Shown piece after piece: positions 8,356 through 16,820 of a DNA stretch of 64,000 nt. The translations under genes and the position numbers were made by a program. This DNA comes from Ruminococcus sp. (GTDB taxonomy: Bacteria > Bacillota > Clostridia > Oscillospirales > Ruminococcaceae): NCBI GenBank assembly GCA_021770655.1, contig JAETQO010000001.1, positions 79,519 through 143,518 on the forward strand, in the 5' to 3' direction. The notes beneath the pieces are model-generated. The model did no database searches, was not told the origin of the DNA, and saw only the letters and a program-made list of their open reading frames with translations. Within the stretch, counting starts at the first letter, position 1; every line of letters begins with the position of its first letter.

Positions 8356-9051
8356 AAAATCATCATTGTCCGTCCGCTTACCGCTTTTGCTGATCTTTTT
8401 GTTCAGTAAAAGCGAAAAAGCAAGCGTAGCGACAATAAGTGCGATCATGACAAGTACCGATTTCAGCGTAAGATGTTTCAGCTGTGCGCCGATGTAGGTC
8501 TGCACGAGCATTTCCGGGAGGACGCCCATTATAGAACCCAAAAGATATGGACGGTAGGGCATTCTGAGCGCACCGTGTATCATCGATACAAGATCACCCG
8601 GAACGACCACCACGGCGCGTGAAATATAAGACGCAAATAAATTATTGTCGTGTCCGTAGCAGACAAGCTTTTGCGCCTTGGGATATTTATGCTCAATGGT
8701 CTTGACCAGTCCTCCGCCCGAGATACGTCCGACAAGATATGGAATCGTAAAGCAGACCGCAAGCCCTATGATATCAAGCCCTATGATATTAAGAGCAACA
8801 GCTATTCCATAAGGATATATCGCACCGATAGCTACAAAAATTGCCGCAAGCGGAAATACAACAGACAGCGATTTCAATGCATAAAATCCTAAAAACACCA
8901 ATGCCGCCAGATACAAATTGTCAGGACGATAGCTTAATATCTCATCAAAATCATGATTTATAAGAAAAACGGCGCAGAAAATAATTATCAGTATGGTTAG
9001 CAGAAACGGAACATACCGTCCGAATTTCCTGATAAATTCGTTGAGTTTCAT
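8353..9051 (-). CDS. TVP38/TMEM64 family membrane protein (VTT domain)
   Basis: 232-aa integral membrane protein of the DedA/VTT superfamily. After an N-terminal membrane segment (about 13-32) comes the VTT core, with FVAIGAIYPYGIAVALNIIG, GRISGG and the family-typical RAVVVVPGDLVSMIHGALRMPYRPYLLGS segment. Relatives are thought to scramble or transport phospholipids or undecaprenyl phosphate, but the substrate of this subfamily is unsettled. It stands alone, transcribed away from ahcY, and its TAG stop coincides with a repeat remnant. Confidence 0.85.
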   Translation of the reverse strand: MKLNEFIRKFGRYVPFLLTILIIIFCAVFLINHDFDEILSYRPDNLYLAALVFLGFYALKSLSVVFPLAAIFVAIGAIYPYGIAVALNIIGLDIIGLAVCFTIPYLVGRISGGGLVKTIEHKYPKAQKLVCYGHDNNLFASYISRAVVVVPGDLVSMIHGALRMPYRPYLLGSIMGVLPEMLVQTYIGAQLKHLTLKSVLVMIALIVATLAFSLLLNKKISKSGKRTDNDDF

Positions 9052-9169
9052 TGGTCGCCTCCTGTCTTTCGCATTTTGTCAGCATTATTATAGCATAATT
9101 CTATTAAAAAAGCAATTATTTTGACAGCAGGTATTCTGAAAAAATTGCGACTAAGGAAAAAATAATAAT

Positions 9170-9348
9170 TTAAGGTAACACCGCACAACTATTGTGTGCG
9201 GATAACGCGGAAAATTTTTCGTTAGATTGTATAGAAACGACGCAGGAATACTTGTGTCTTTCAAGGAGTTTCTGTGCAAGATAACGGAAAATTGGCAAGT
9301 TAGACGTGCTCAAAGCTGTTAGGCGGTAGTTGTGCGGTTTTGCCTTAA
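9170..9348 (+). repeat. MITE-like element, copy A (179 bp)
   Basis: Begins TTAAGGTAACACCGCACAAC and ends with the inverted form, TTGTGCGGTTTTGCCTTAA. A second copy of exactly the same length lies inverted at 38012-38190 and differs at only about a dozen positions. The element has terminal inverted repeats, a subterminal hairpin CCGCACA-ACTATTG-TGTGCGG and no coding capacity. This fits a non-autonomous element mobilised in trans. An apparent early Met for ahcY falls inside it and should not be used. Confidence 0.8.
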
Positions 9349-9389
9349 GGCTATAAGTATCGGACAGTATTTCATTTTGTCTTTTACTC

Positions 9390-9418
9390 TTGCAAAAGTG
9401 TGGAAAATAGGTTATAAT
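9390..9418 (+). promoter_or_regulatory. Promoter of ahcY
   Basis: TTGCAA (9390-9395), 17-bp spacer, TATAAT (9413-9418), 40 bp before the ATG and just downstream of MITE copy A. The promoter is entirely outside the element. Confidence 0.7.
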
Positions 9419-9457
9419 ATAATCGTTATTAAAAAATATACGGAAGGATCTGATAAA

Positions 9458-10702
9458 ATGAGCGAAATACGCGATGAAAGCTTGTGGGAAAGCGGAAAAA
9501 GAAAAATCGAATGGGTCAGACAGAATATGTCTCTCCTAAGAAGTGTTGAGGAAGATTTTAAAAGAGAACAGCCTTTTAAGGGTTTGAAGGTTGCCCTTTC
9601 TATTCACCTTGAAGCGAAAACCGCCTATCTCTGCAAGGTGCTTGCCGCCGGCGGCGCTGAAATGTACATCACAGGCAGTAATCCTCTCTCAACTCAGGAC
9701 GACGTTGCCGCAGGTCTTGTGCATGACGGACTGAATGTTTACGCTTGGCACGGCGCAACTCCGGAGGAGTATCACAGACATATTTCCGAGGTCGTAAAAG
9801 TCGGTCCTAATATTATTATCGACGACGGCGGCGATCTGGTAAATCTGATACACAATGAGTATCCTCAGCTTATTCCCGGCGTGATAGGCGGCTGTGAGGA
9901 AACCACTACGGGAATTATCCGCCTTATTGCAATGAATAAGGACGGGCAGCTAAAATTCCCAATGATGCTTGTAAATAATGCGAAATGCAAATATCTTTTT
10001 GATAATCGTTACGGTACCGGTCAATCGGTCTGGGACGGCATAAACAGAACCACAAATCTTATCGTCGCAGGCAAAAACGTTGTTGTAGCAGGCTACGGCT
10101 GGTGCGGTAAGGGAGTCGCTATGAGAGCGAAAGGTCTCGGTGCAAGCGTTATAATCTGCGAGGTAGATCCTATCAAGGCTATGGAGGCTGTCATGGACGG
10201 CTTCAAGGTCATGAAAATGGAGGAGGCCGCAAAGGTCGGAGACTTTTTCGTTACTGTTACAGGCTGTAAGGACGTTATAACCGAAAAGTCTTTTGTGAAT
10301 ATGAAAAACGGTGCGATTCTCTGTAACGCAGGTCATTTCGACTGTGAAGTAGACGTAGCAGGACTAAAAAAGCTTGCGGTTGAAAGCAAGCTGGCAAGAA
10401 ACAATATCGACGGTTACAAGCTTCCTAACGGCAACTGGCTGTATGTTATCGGCGAGGGCAGACTTGTTAATCTTGCCGCAGGCGACGGTCACCCCGCAGA
10501 AATCATGGATATGTCCTTTGCTATCCAGGCGCTTTCGGCCGCTTATCTTGTAAAAAATAAGGACAAGCTTACAGATAAGGTCATTTATGTTCCCGATGAG
10601 ATAGACAAAGAGGTTGCGAACCGTAAGCTGAAATTCTGGGATCTGGAGATCGATACTCTTACCGAAGAGCAGGAAAAATATCTTAACAGCTGGCAGGTAT
10701 AA
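9458..10702 (+). CDS. ahcY: Adenosylhomocysteinase
   Basis: 414-aa S-adenosyl-L-homocysteine hydrolase: splits SAH into adenosine and homocysteine using bound NAD, relieving product inhibition of methyltransferases. Substrate-domain motifs include SIHLEAKTAYL and DDGGDLV; the NAD-binding Rossmann loop is VAGYGWCGKG. The ligand-closing GHFDCEVD and the C-terminal NLAAGDGHPAEIMDMSFAIQ are also seen. Its length fits the shorter bacterial class. The start at 9458 has GGAAGG about 12 nt upstream; the frame extends further back to a Met inside the MITE, which I reject because the promoter lies between them. No methionine-cycle gene is adjacent. Confidence 0.95.
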   Translation: MSEIRDESLWESGKRKIEWVRQNMSLLRSVEEDFKREQPFKGLKVALSIHLEAKTAYLCKVLAAGGAEMYITGSNPLSTQDDVAAGLVHDGLNVYAWHGATPEEYHRHISEVVKVGPNIIIDDGGDLVNLIHNEYPQLIPGVIGGCEETTTGIIRLIAMNKDGQLKFPMMLVNNAKCKYLFDNRYGTGQSVWDGINRTTNLIVAGKNVVVAGYGWCGKGVAMRAKGLGASVIICEVDPIKAMEAVMDGFKVMKMEEAAKVGDFFVTVTGCKDVITEKSFVNMKNGAILCNAGHFDCEVDVAGLKKLAVESKLARNNIDGYKLPNGNWLYVIGEGRLVNLAAGDGHPAEIMDMSFAIQALSAAYLVKNKDKLTDKVIYVPDEIDKEVANRKLKFWDLEIDTLTEEQEKYLNSWQV

Positions 10703-10758
10703 AAAAGCGCAGAATACACGACTGCAATGTGTGTAATTGTCGGTACGGGCTTGCATTG

Positions 10759-10786
10759 AGGACGGTGTATCTGCCGTCCTTTCTTA
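10759..10786 (+). terminator. Terminator after ahcY
   Basis: AGGACGG (10759-10765) pairs with CCGTCCT (10774-10780), followed by TTCTTATTT. Confidence 0.75.
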
Positions 10787-10874
10787 TTTCCAAAAATTAA
10801 TTTTCAATATTCGTTTTAATCCCGTGAAATCTGTACATTTTAATAGTATAAGATATTTTAGGGAGGATAAACAA

Positions 10875-11321
10875 GTGAGGGAACAGGCTCTGAAATTCAT
10901 GACCGTTTTTACCGTGGGCTGTTTATGTTACGGCTTTATGGAGATACTTAACAGGGGATTTACACATATTACAATGGGACTGCTCGGCGGTATTTCGATG
11001 CTGGTAATTCACACTCTTAACGGCGAACGGGGCAGGGGAGTGAGCCTTCTGTCGGTGCTGATCGTTTCGGCTCTTTTCATAACCTCTATAGAGTTTCTTG
11101 CCGGCGAATATCTTAACCGTTATCTCGGTATGGGAATCTGGAGCTATGAGGATATGCCGCTGAATTTTGACGGACAGATCTGTCTGCCCTTCGCTTTTCT
11201 TTGGCTCGGTCTTTCATATATCGGTGTTCTGGCGGATAATTTCTTGCGCCGCCGTATATTCCTTGAAACTCATTTCTTGCCCGAAGGCGGACGCCGAGAA
11301 AAAATATCTGTTACGGTCTAA
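10875..11321 (+). CDS. PF06541-type multi-pass membrane protein
   Basis: 148-aa membrane protein with about four hydrophobic segments. The central pattern SIEFLAGEYLNRYLGMGIWSY and the following PFAFLWLGLSYIGV are characteristic of PF06541, named putative ABC-transporter type IV but with no proved transport role. The start is a GTG at 10875 with GGGAGG (10861-10866) ideally spaced; an earlier Met at 10737 falls in the ahcY terminator region. It is monocistronic and closed by a strong terminator. Confidence 0.72.
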   Translation: MREQALKFMTVFTVGCLCYGFMEILNRGFTHITMGLLGGISMLVIHTLNGERGRGVSLLSVLIVSALFITSIEFLAGEYLNRYLGMGIWSYEDMPLNFDGQICLPFAFLWLGLSYIGVLADNFLRRRIFLETHFLPEGGRREKISVTV

Positions 11322-11339
11322 ATGAATCTGTACAAAAAT

Positions 11340-11386
11340 ACGGACTGAAAAGAACTGTCATGAATTCTTTTTAGTCCGTTTTTTTG
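11340..11386 (+). terminator. Terminator between convergent genes
   Basis: ACGGACT..AAAGAA (from 11340) pairs with TTCTTT..AGTCCGT (to 11379), followed by a run of seven T on the plus strand. Confidence 0.85.
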
Positions 11387-11388
11387 TA

Positions 11389-12354
11389 CTATTTTGTGTA
11401 CCACTTTTTCAGAGTGCTTTCGGCAAGCTTGCCGTACACAGTGAAATCACGGTTCTCATGAGCTTTCTCAACGGGAGGAAGAACGGCTTTCCAATCCCAC
11501 CAGAAATATCCGCAGAACCAATCTTTATCCCAGGTCGCTTCCATTGCCGTATCGTAAAAATCGGCTTGTTCCTGTTCGTCCGTTGGCTTGTCGGGTCTGT
11601 CGTGAAAATCCCAAGGGTACTGAGTACAGCCTTCTTCATTTCTCACTCCAATCTCCGCAAACATAATAGGCTTTCGGTAGTGCCTATGCGCTGCTTCAAG
11701 GACCTCAACGCGCTTGTTCCATTCGTTCAGCATATGCTCTCTGCTCCTGCTTACGCCGTCGGTGACGGGATAGTAAGCCGAAATGCCGATAATATCAACA
11801 TCTCCGAGCCAGTCAAACCGCAGCTCGTCGCCGTGATTGATGTTGTGCATAACTATGCCGCCGTAAACCTTTCTCACTTCGGAAATAAGCTTTCTGCATC
11901 TTTCCGACTGCTTGTCCATTCCTGCCATTTCACAGCCGGTGCAGAGCATTTCACAGCCGATTTTCTCGGCAAGCTTTGCATAGTGGAGCATGAATGCAGT
12001 ATAGGATCCGAACCACTTGTCCCAGTATTCCGGGTTTTCCGCAGGAAAATCGATCCTCGCTCTCCACGATCTGTCCAGACAATCTACCATTGGTTTCAGG
12101 CAAACCTTAAGACCTAGGGACTTAGCTTTTTTCACCGCAAATTCAATGTCTTCGTCTGTTTGTGTTTTGTGATAATCACAGAACACTCTGGTGCTTGCAA
12201 AGCTTTCCTGCCACGCATTTGCAGGAATACATATCCAGTTCAGCCCGTTTGACGCAAGTCTTTCCATAGAGCGTTCGGCGGCTTTGGTGCGGAAAACTCC
12301 GCTCGGAGAGAAAAATCCCCATGTATAGCCTTTGCAGAAAATATCCTTATTCAT
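11389..12354 (-). CDS. GH113 family glycoside hydrolase (beta-mannanase type)
   Basis: 321-aa (beta/alpha)8-barrel resembling GH113 endo-beta-1,4-mannanases. The opening KGYTWGFFSP, the KPMVDCLDRSWRA strand and the ISAYYPV strand fit. The catalytic pair would be E142 (TGCEMAG, acid/base) and E234 (FAEIGVR, nucleophile), close to E151/E231 of the characterised AaManA. There is no signal peptide, so it is cytoplasmic and probably acts on imported manno-oligosaccharides. Its ATG directly follows the TAA of rlmA with zero spacing and its ribosome site lies inside rlmA, so it depends on translational coupling. Confidence 0.78.
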   Translation of the reverse strand: MNKDIFCKGYTWGFFSPSGVFRTKAAERSMERLASNGLNWICIPANAWQESFASTRVFCDYHKTQTDEDIEFAVKKAKSLGLKVCLKPMVDCLDRSWRARIDFPAENPEYWDKWFGSYTAFMLHYAKLAEKIGCEMLCTGCEMAGMDKQSERCRKLISEVRKVYGGIVMHNINHGDELRFDWLGDVDIIGISAYYPVTDGVSRSREHMLNEWNKRVEVLEAAHRHYRKPIMFAEIGVRNEEGCTQYPWDFHDRPDKPTDEQEQADFYDTAMEATWDKDWFCGYFWWDWKAVLPPVEKAHENRDFTVYGKLAESTLKKWYTK

Positions 12355-13188
12355 TTAAAACCCTCGTTTCTTAGTAAATATTCTTATTGAAAATCCACAG
12401 GTAAGTTCAAGTCTGTCTATGGATTCAAGCCGTTTTGCTGCCTCGGCCGATGTTTTGTAGCAATACGGAGTCATAGAATACAGATTTAAAATATCCTCTC
12501 TGCTTTCAATTGTAATGGGATATTCAAAAATTATTTCTCTGTCCTCAGTAAATTTATTCAGTCCATATACGTTTGGCTTGTTTTCATAGGGCTTTTCGTA
12601 CAAAAGGGCTTTCAGCTCAAAAAGATGTCTCGGCGACGGCGAGACCACAACAAGCTTTCCTCCTGATTTGAGCGTCCTTGCGTATTCGTCGTTGGATACG
12701 GGTGCAAAAGTACAGACGATAAGGTCGGCAAAACCGTCCATAAAAGGAAGCTCAAAGGAGGAAGCCACCGCAAAGGAGCAGTTTGTCACGTTCGCGGTGT
12801 GAACTCTTGTCATGCAATGAGCGACAGCATTCTTTGATATATCGATTCCGAAGAATTGTGCGTCGGGCAGTGCTTTTGCATAATTCACGGTATAAAAGCC
12901 TTCTCCGCATCCGCTGTCGATAATATGCGGATCTTTACAGCTTGTAAGCAGTTCGGAAATGATCTCACCCGTTTTTCCGGCAAGCGGCAGATAATATCCT
13001 TTGTCAAGAAAATCGGTTCTTGCTTTTACCATTTCTTTGTTATCTCCGGCGTTTTTGGGATTTCGTCCCGCCGTAGTAAGAAGATTGACATAGCCCTTTC
13101 TGGCAATATCAAAGCTGTGACCGTTTTGACAATGCCATACATTATCAAGCTTTTTCAGCCTTTTTTTGCATATCGGACAAACATACAT
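12355..13188 (-). CDS. rlmA: 23S rRNA (guanine-N1)-methyltransferase
   Basis: 277-aa SAM-dependent methyltransferase of the RlmA family, which modifies a guanine in helix 35 of 23S rRNA (G745 or G748). The N-terminal zinc finger is intact: C4, C7, C20 and H24. It is followed by GHSFDIARKGYVNLL, the family signature, then the SAM motif IIDSGCGEGFYT and VCTFAPVSN. Choice between the G745 and G748 subfamily cannot be made safely; the latter can confer macrolide resistance. It is upstream of and abutting the GH113 gene. Confidence 0.9.
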   Translation of the reverse strand: MYVCPICKKRLKKLDNVWHCQNGHSFDIARKGYVNLLTTAGRNPKNAGDNKEMVKARTDFLDKGYYLPLAGKTGEIISELLTSCKDPHIIDSGCGEGFYTVNYAKALPDAQFFGIDISKNAVAHCMTRVHTANVTNCSFAVASSFELPFMDGFADLIVCTFAPVSNDEYARTLKSGGKLVVVSPSPRHLFELKALLYEKPYENKPNVYGLNKFTEDREIIFEYPITIESREDILNLYSMTPYCYKTSAEAAKRLESIDRLELTCGFSIRIFTKKRGF

Positions 13189-13346
13189 AATTCATCACCA
13201 AAGACATTATAACATCTTTGTCGGATATTTTCAACTGTTTTTTGAGGTGTTGCTTTAATTTCTGTATTCCGTGCCAAACACCGTTTCACCTTGATTAAAA
13301 TATTCTATTGTCAAAACTGATTTCCGTGCATTTTATCAAAAAATGC

Positions 13347-13375
13347 TTGACAATCGCTGTCGGATAGATTATAAT
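13347..13375 (+). promoter_or_regulatory. Promoter of T-box-alaS
   Basis: Perfect consensus TTGACA (13347-13352), 17-bp spacer, TATAAT (13370-13375). Confidence 0.88.
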
Positions 13376-13381
13376 TATCGT

Positions 13382-13608
13382 ATATTGTAAATGCTGTGAC
13401 GGAATTATCCGGTTTATGCGTCGGTGCAGAGAAAAGACGGTTGGTGAAAGTCTTTGCGGCGTGGTCGGTGGCTAACCCGAGCGGCGCTGAAAACAGCGAC
13501 GTATGTCCTGCGTTAAAGGATTTCGAGCGGTCGGGCGTTCGTCCGGCAATTTGGGTGGTAACACGGAACCTGCGGTTTCGTCCCATATTCAGGGACGAGC
13601 CGTTTTTT
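13382..13608 (+). ncRNA. T-box leader controlling alaS
   Basis: tRNA-sensing riboswitch in the alaS leader. The conserved T-box TTTGGGTGGTAACACGG is at 13550-13566; its TGGT would pair with the ACCA end of uncharged tRNA-Ala. It is followed by a terminator (CGTCCC/GGGACG, 13579-13597, then TTTTTT to 13608). A likely specifier codon is GCT at 13471-13473, in the context GGTGGCTAACCCGAGC, which encodes alanine as expected. Uncharged tRNA-Ala should stabilise the antiterminator and switch alaS on. Confidence 0.9.
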
Positions 13609-13666
13609 ATTGCGTTGCTGTAAAAGTCTCAGCATTGATTGATTAATTTGGGAAGGATTTGAAAAT

Positions 13667-16324
13667 ATGGAATGGACAGGACTTAACGATCTGCGTGAAT
13701 CTTATCTGAAATTCTTTGAGGAGAAAGGCTGTCTGAGGCATAAGAGCTATCCTCTTGTTCCTCAGAACGACAACAGCTTACTGCTTATAGTTGCTGGAAT
13801 GGCTCCTTTGAAGCCTTACTTTACAGGACAGGAAACTCCTCCGAGAACGAGAATGACTACCTGCCAGAAATGTATCAGAACAGGCGACATTGAAAATGTC
13901 GGTAAAACCGCAAGACACGGCACATATTTTGAAATGCTCGGAAACTTTTCTTTTGGCGATTATTTCAAGAAAGAGGCTATTTCCTGGGCTTGGGAATATG
14001 TGACTAAGGTGCTGAAACTTCCGGAGGACAGACTTTATGTGTCCGTCTATGAGGAGGACGACGAGGCTGAAAAGATATGGCACGAGGACATCGGAGTTCC
14101 TATGGATCATATTGTGAGAATGGGCAAGGAGGATAACTTCTGGGAGGCAGGAACGGACGGTCCCTGCGGTCCGTGCTCAGAGATATATTTCGACAGAGGA
14201 GAGAAGTACGGCTGCGGCAAGCCTGATTGTAAAGTAGGCTGTGACTGCGACAGATATATGGAATTCTGGAACCTTGTTTTCACTCAGTTCGAGAGACACG
14301 AGGACGGAACATATACTCCGCTGAAACAGAAGAACATCGATACAGGAATGGGGCTTGAAAGACTTGCGTCTATTATGCAGGATGTTGATTCCATTTTTGA
14401 CGTCGATACGGTTAAGGCGATCAGAGATCACGTTTGTAAAATTGCCGGCTGTGAATACGGCAAGGAGTATAAAAAGGACGTTTCAATAAGAGTTATCACG
14501 GATCATATCAGATCCGTTACTTTCCTTGCAGGCGACGGGGTTCTTCCGTCCAACGAGGGCAGAGGCTATGTTATGAGACGTCTGCTCAGACGGGCTGTTC
14601 GTCACGGAAAGCTTCTCGGCATAAACGGACTGTTCCTTAAAGATCTGGTAAGAACTGTAGTTGACTGCAACAAGTGCGAGTATAACGAGCTTGAAGAAAA
14701 GTATGACTATATAGTAAAGGTACTTACTACCGAGGAGAAGAACTTCAATTCCACTATTGACAGAGGAATGAAGATACTTGACGACTATGTTTCTCAGATG
14801 AAGGCTGAGGGCAAAACTGAGTTGGACGGCGAAAGCTGTTTTAAGCTTTCAGACACATACGGTTTCCCGATAGACCTAACAAGAGAGATACTTGAAGAAA
14901 AGGGCTTTACCTGTGACGAAGAAGGCTACGCCGCTTGTTATGAAGAACAGAGAAAGACTGCCAAGAGCGCTCATGCGGCTACAAAGTATATGGGCGCTGA
15001 TGAGACTGTTTTCCATAAAATAGACAAGGAGTTCCACACCGAATTTATCGGCTATGACCGTTTCGAGGGCGACAGCGAAATTTCCTTTATCGCTACGGAC
15101 GACGAGCTTATCGACAGCGCCTGCGCAGGAGACGAAGTTTATATCGTATCTGCGCAAACACCGTTTTATGCAGAGAGCGGCGGACAGGTAGGAGATGTGG
15201 GAGTTATCGTTACCGAAAGCGGCAAATGCACCGTTACGGATACCCAGAAAGTGGTAGCCGGTAAATTCGCACACAAGGTAACGGTGGAAGAGGGTACTGT
15301 TTCCGTAGGACAGAAAGCTCATTTTGCAGTTGACAGGAAAAACCGCTACTCTGTTATGAGAAACCACAGCTGCGCTCACCTTCTTCAGGCAGCGCTCAGA
15401 AAGGTTCTCGGAGATCACGTTCATCAGGCAGGCCAGCTTGTTGACGCACACAGACTCAGATTTGACTTTTCTCATTTCAGCGCAATGACTCAGGAGGAAA
15501 AGATCAGAGTAGAGGCACTGGTAAACACCTATATCCTCCGGGCTCTGGACATCACAATGAAAGAAATGCCTATAGACGAGGCCCGCGGACTTGGCGCAAT
15601 GGCGTTGTTCGGCGAGAAGTACGGCGACGTTGTAAGAGTTGTAACAATGGGCGAGGGCGACGAGACGGCTTCTATCGAATTCTGCGGCGGTACTCACCTC
15701 GACAATACTTCAAGGATCGGTCTGTTCAAGATAGTTTCTGAAAGTTCCGTAGCTTCCGGTGTAAGAAGGATCGAGGCAGTCACGGGCAGAGGCGTTCTTG
15801 AGCTTATGGAAGAGAATGCCGATACTATTAAGAAAGCGGCTGATACTCTCAAGCTGGCAAATCCTATGGATATCGTAAACAGATGTCATGCCCTTATGCA
15901 GGAGATCAAGACCCTTGAAAAAGAAAGAGACGGCTTGCAGGCGGAGATCACAAATCTTAAAACCAAATCGCTGTTTGATAATCCTTTCGTTGTTAACGGC
16001 GTAAAGGTCGTTACCGCTATGGTGACGAATACCAGACCCGATATGCTAAGAAAAATGGGCGACGAGATAAAGGCAAGAGAGACTGATGCGGTCGCAGTCA
16101 TCGCGGGAGTTGACGGTGACAAGGCAAATCTTGTTGCCGTATGCGGAAAGAACGCGGTTGCCAAGGGCGCGCACGCAGGCAAGATCGCAGGCAAGGTGGC
16201 GGCTCTCACCGGAGGAAAGGGCGGCGGACGTCCTGATTCCGCTATGGCAGGCGTAGGCGACAGATTTAAGATCGACGAGGCTCTCGATAAGGTAAACGAT
16301 ATCGTAGCAGAGTTTGTTAAATAA
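13667..16324 (+). CDS. alaS: Alanyl-tRNA synthetase
   Basis: 885-aa class II synthetase, full length for the family. Aminoacylation domain: SYPLVPQNDNSLLLIVAGM, TRMTTCQKCIRTGDIEN and the motif 2/3 region GTDGPCGPCSE. Editing domain metal site: HSCAHLLQ with the downstream CGGTH. A C-Ala domain ends the protein (KGGGRPDSAMAGVGD). GGAAGG precedes the ATG. It is controlled by the T-box leader and followed 18 bp later by the HIT gene. Confidence 0.97.
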   Translation: MEWTGLNDLRESYLKFFEEKGCLRHKSYPLVPQNDNSLLLIVAGMAPLKPYFTGQETPPRTRMTTCQKCIRTGDIENVGKTARHGTYFEMLGNFSFGDYFKKEAISWAWEYVTKVLKLPEDRLYVSVYEEDDEAEKIWHEDIGVPMDHIVRMGKEDNFWEAGTDGPCGPCSEIYFDRGEKYGCGKPDCKVGCDCDRYMEFWNLVFTQFERHEDGTYTPLKQKNIDTGMGLERLASIMQDVDSIFDVDTVKAIRDHVCKIAGCEYGKEYKKDVSIRVITDHIRSVTFLAGDGVLPSNEGRGYVMRRLLRRAVRHGKLLGINGLFLKDLVRTVVDCNKCEYNELEEKYDYIVKVLTTEEKNFNSTIDRGMKILDDYVSQMKAEGKTELDGESCFKLSDTYGFPIDLTREILEEKGFTCDEEGYAACYEEQRKTAKSAHAATKYMGADETVFHKIDKEFHTEFIGYDRFEGDSEISFIATDDELIDSACAGDEVYIVSAQTPFYAESGGQVGDVGVIVTESGKCTVTDTQKVVAGKFAHKVTVEEGTVSVGQKAHFAVDRKNRYSVMRNHSCAHLLQAALRKVLGDHVHQAGQLVDAHRLRFDFSHFSAMTQEEKIRVEALVNTYILRALDITMKEMPIDEARGLGAMALFGEKYGDVVRVVTMGEGDETASIEFCGGTHLDNTSRIGLFKIVSESSVASGVRRIEAVTGRGVLELMEENADTIKKAADTLKLANPMDIVNRCHALMQEIKTLEKERDGLQAEITNLKTKSLFDNPFVVNGVKVVTAMVTNTRPDMLRKMGDEIKARETDAVAVIAGVDGDKANLVAVCGKNAVAKGAHAGKIAGKVAALTGGKGGGRPDSAMAGVGDRFKIDEALDKVNDIVAEFVK

Positions 16325-16342
16325 AGAAAGGCGGAATATAAA

Positions 16343-16684
16343 ATGGAGGATTGTCTGTTTTGTAAAATTATTTCCGGGGAAATACCCTCGAAAAAAATCT
16401 ATGAGGACGAGTTGACCTATGTTTTTGAGGATATAGAGCCTACCGCGCCTATCCATTATCTTGTTATTCCCAAACAGCATATTTCAAAGCTTGACGAGAT
16501 TACGCCTGAGAACAGCGCAGTTATCGCTCATATTTACGAAGTTATTTCAAAGCTTGCAAAAGACCTTGATCTTAAGGACGGATTCAGAGTGGTTTCCAAC
16601 TGCGGCGAGCAGGCGGGACAGAGCGTATTCCATATTCATTTTCATCTTCTTGCCGGCAGACCGTTCCAGTGGCCCGCAGGCTAA
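16343..16684 (+). CDS. HIT family nucleotide hydrolase (HinT-like)
   Basis: 113-aa histidine triad protein: opening CLFCKIISGEIPS with a Cys pair, catalytic motif HIHFHLLAGR near the C-terminus, ending WPAG. HinT relatives hydrolyse adenosine phosphoramidates and, in vitro, aminoacyl-adenylates, which makes its position directly behind alaS meaningful. AAAGGCGG precedes the ATG. Confidence 0.93.
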   Translation: MEDCLFCKIISGEIPSKKIYEDELTYVFEDIEPTAPIHYLVIPKQHISKLDEITPENSAVIAHIYEVISKLAKDLDLKDGFRVVSNCGEQAGQSVFHIHFHLLAGRPFQWPAG

Positions 16685-16711
16685 GGACACGCTGATTAAA
16701 TCAGAAAATTA

Positions 16712-16736
16712 CGGGCGGGTAAGTTTTATCCGCCCG
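16712..16736 (+). terminator. Hairpin after the HIT gene
   Basis: CGGGCGGGTA pairs with TATCCGCCCG (one G-U pair). The following sequence lacks a good T-run, so termination may be partial. Confidence 0.6.
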
Positions 16737-16745
16737 CATCTGTAA

Positions 16746-16797
16746 TTAAGGCAGAGCCGCCGGAATCGCTTTACGGCTTTGTGCGGTATTGTCTTAA
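16746..16797 (+). repeat. 52-bp short relative of the MITE family
   Basis: Starts TTAAGGCAGAGCCGC and ends GTGCGGTATTGTCTTAA, the same termini as the 179-bp elements, with ACGGCTTTGTG inside. It looks like an internally deleted derivative and forms a nearly continuous hairpin immediately before comEC. Confidence 0.6.
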
Positions 16798-16820
16798 ACC
16801 GAAGAAAGGCTGTGTGCAAA

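Noticed and set aside
9332..9457. Upstream Met extension of ahcY beginning inside MITE copy A
   Set aside because: The promoter TTGCAA-N17-TATAAT lies between this Met and the ATG at 9458, which has a good ribosome site and gives the family's usual N-terminus.
14876..15697. 273-codon minus-strand frame opposite alaS
   Set aside because: Antisense to the conserved editing domain of alaS; Cys/Ser-rich composition typical of shadow translation.
16779..16820. Upstream Met of comEC
   Set aside because: It falls in the 52-bp repeat; the ATG at 16821 has GAAAGG at a reasonable distance and starts a normal signal-anchor-like helix.
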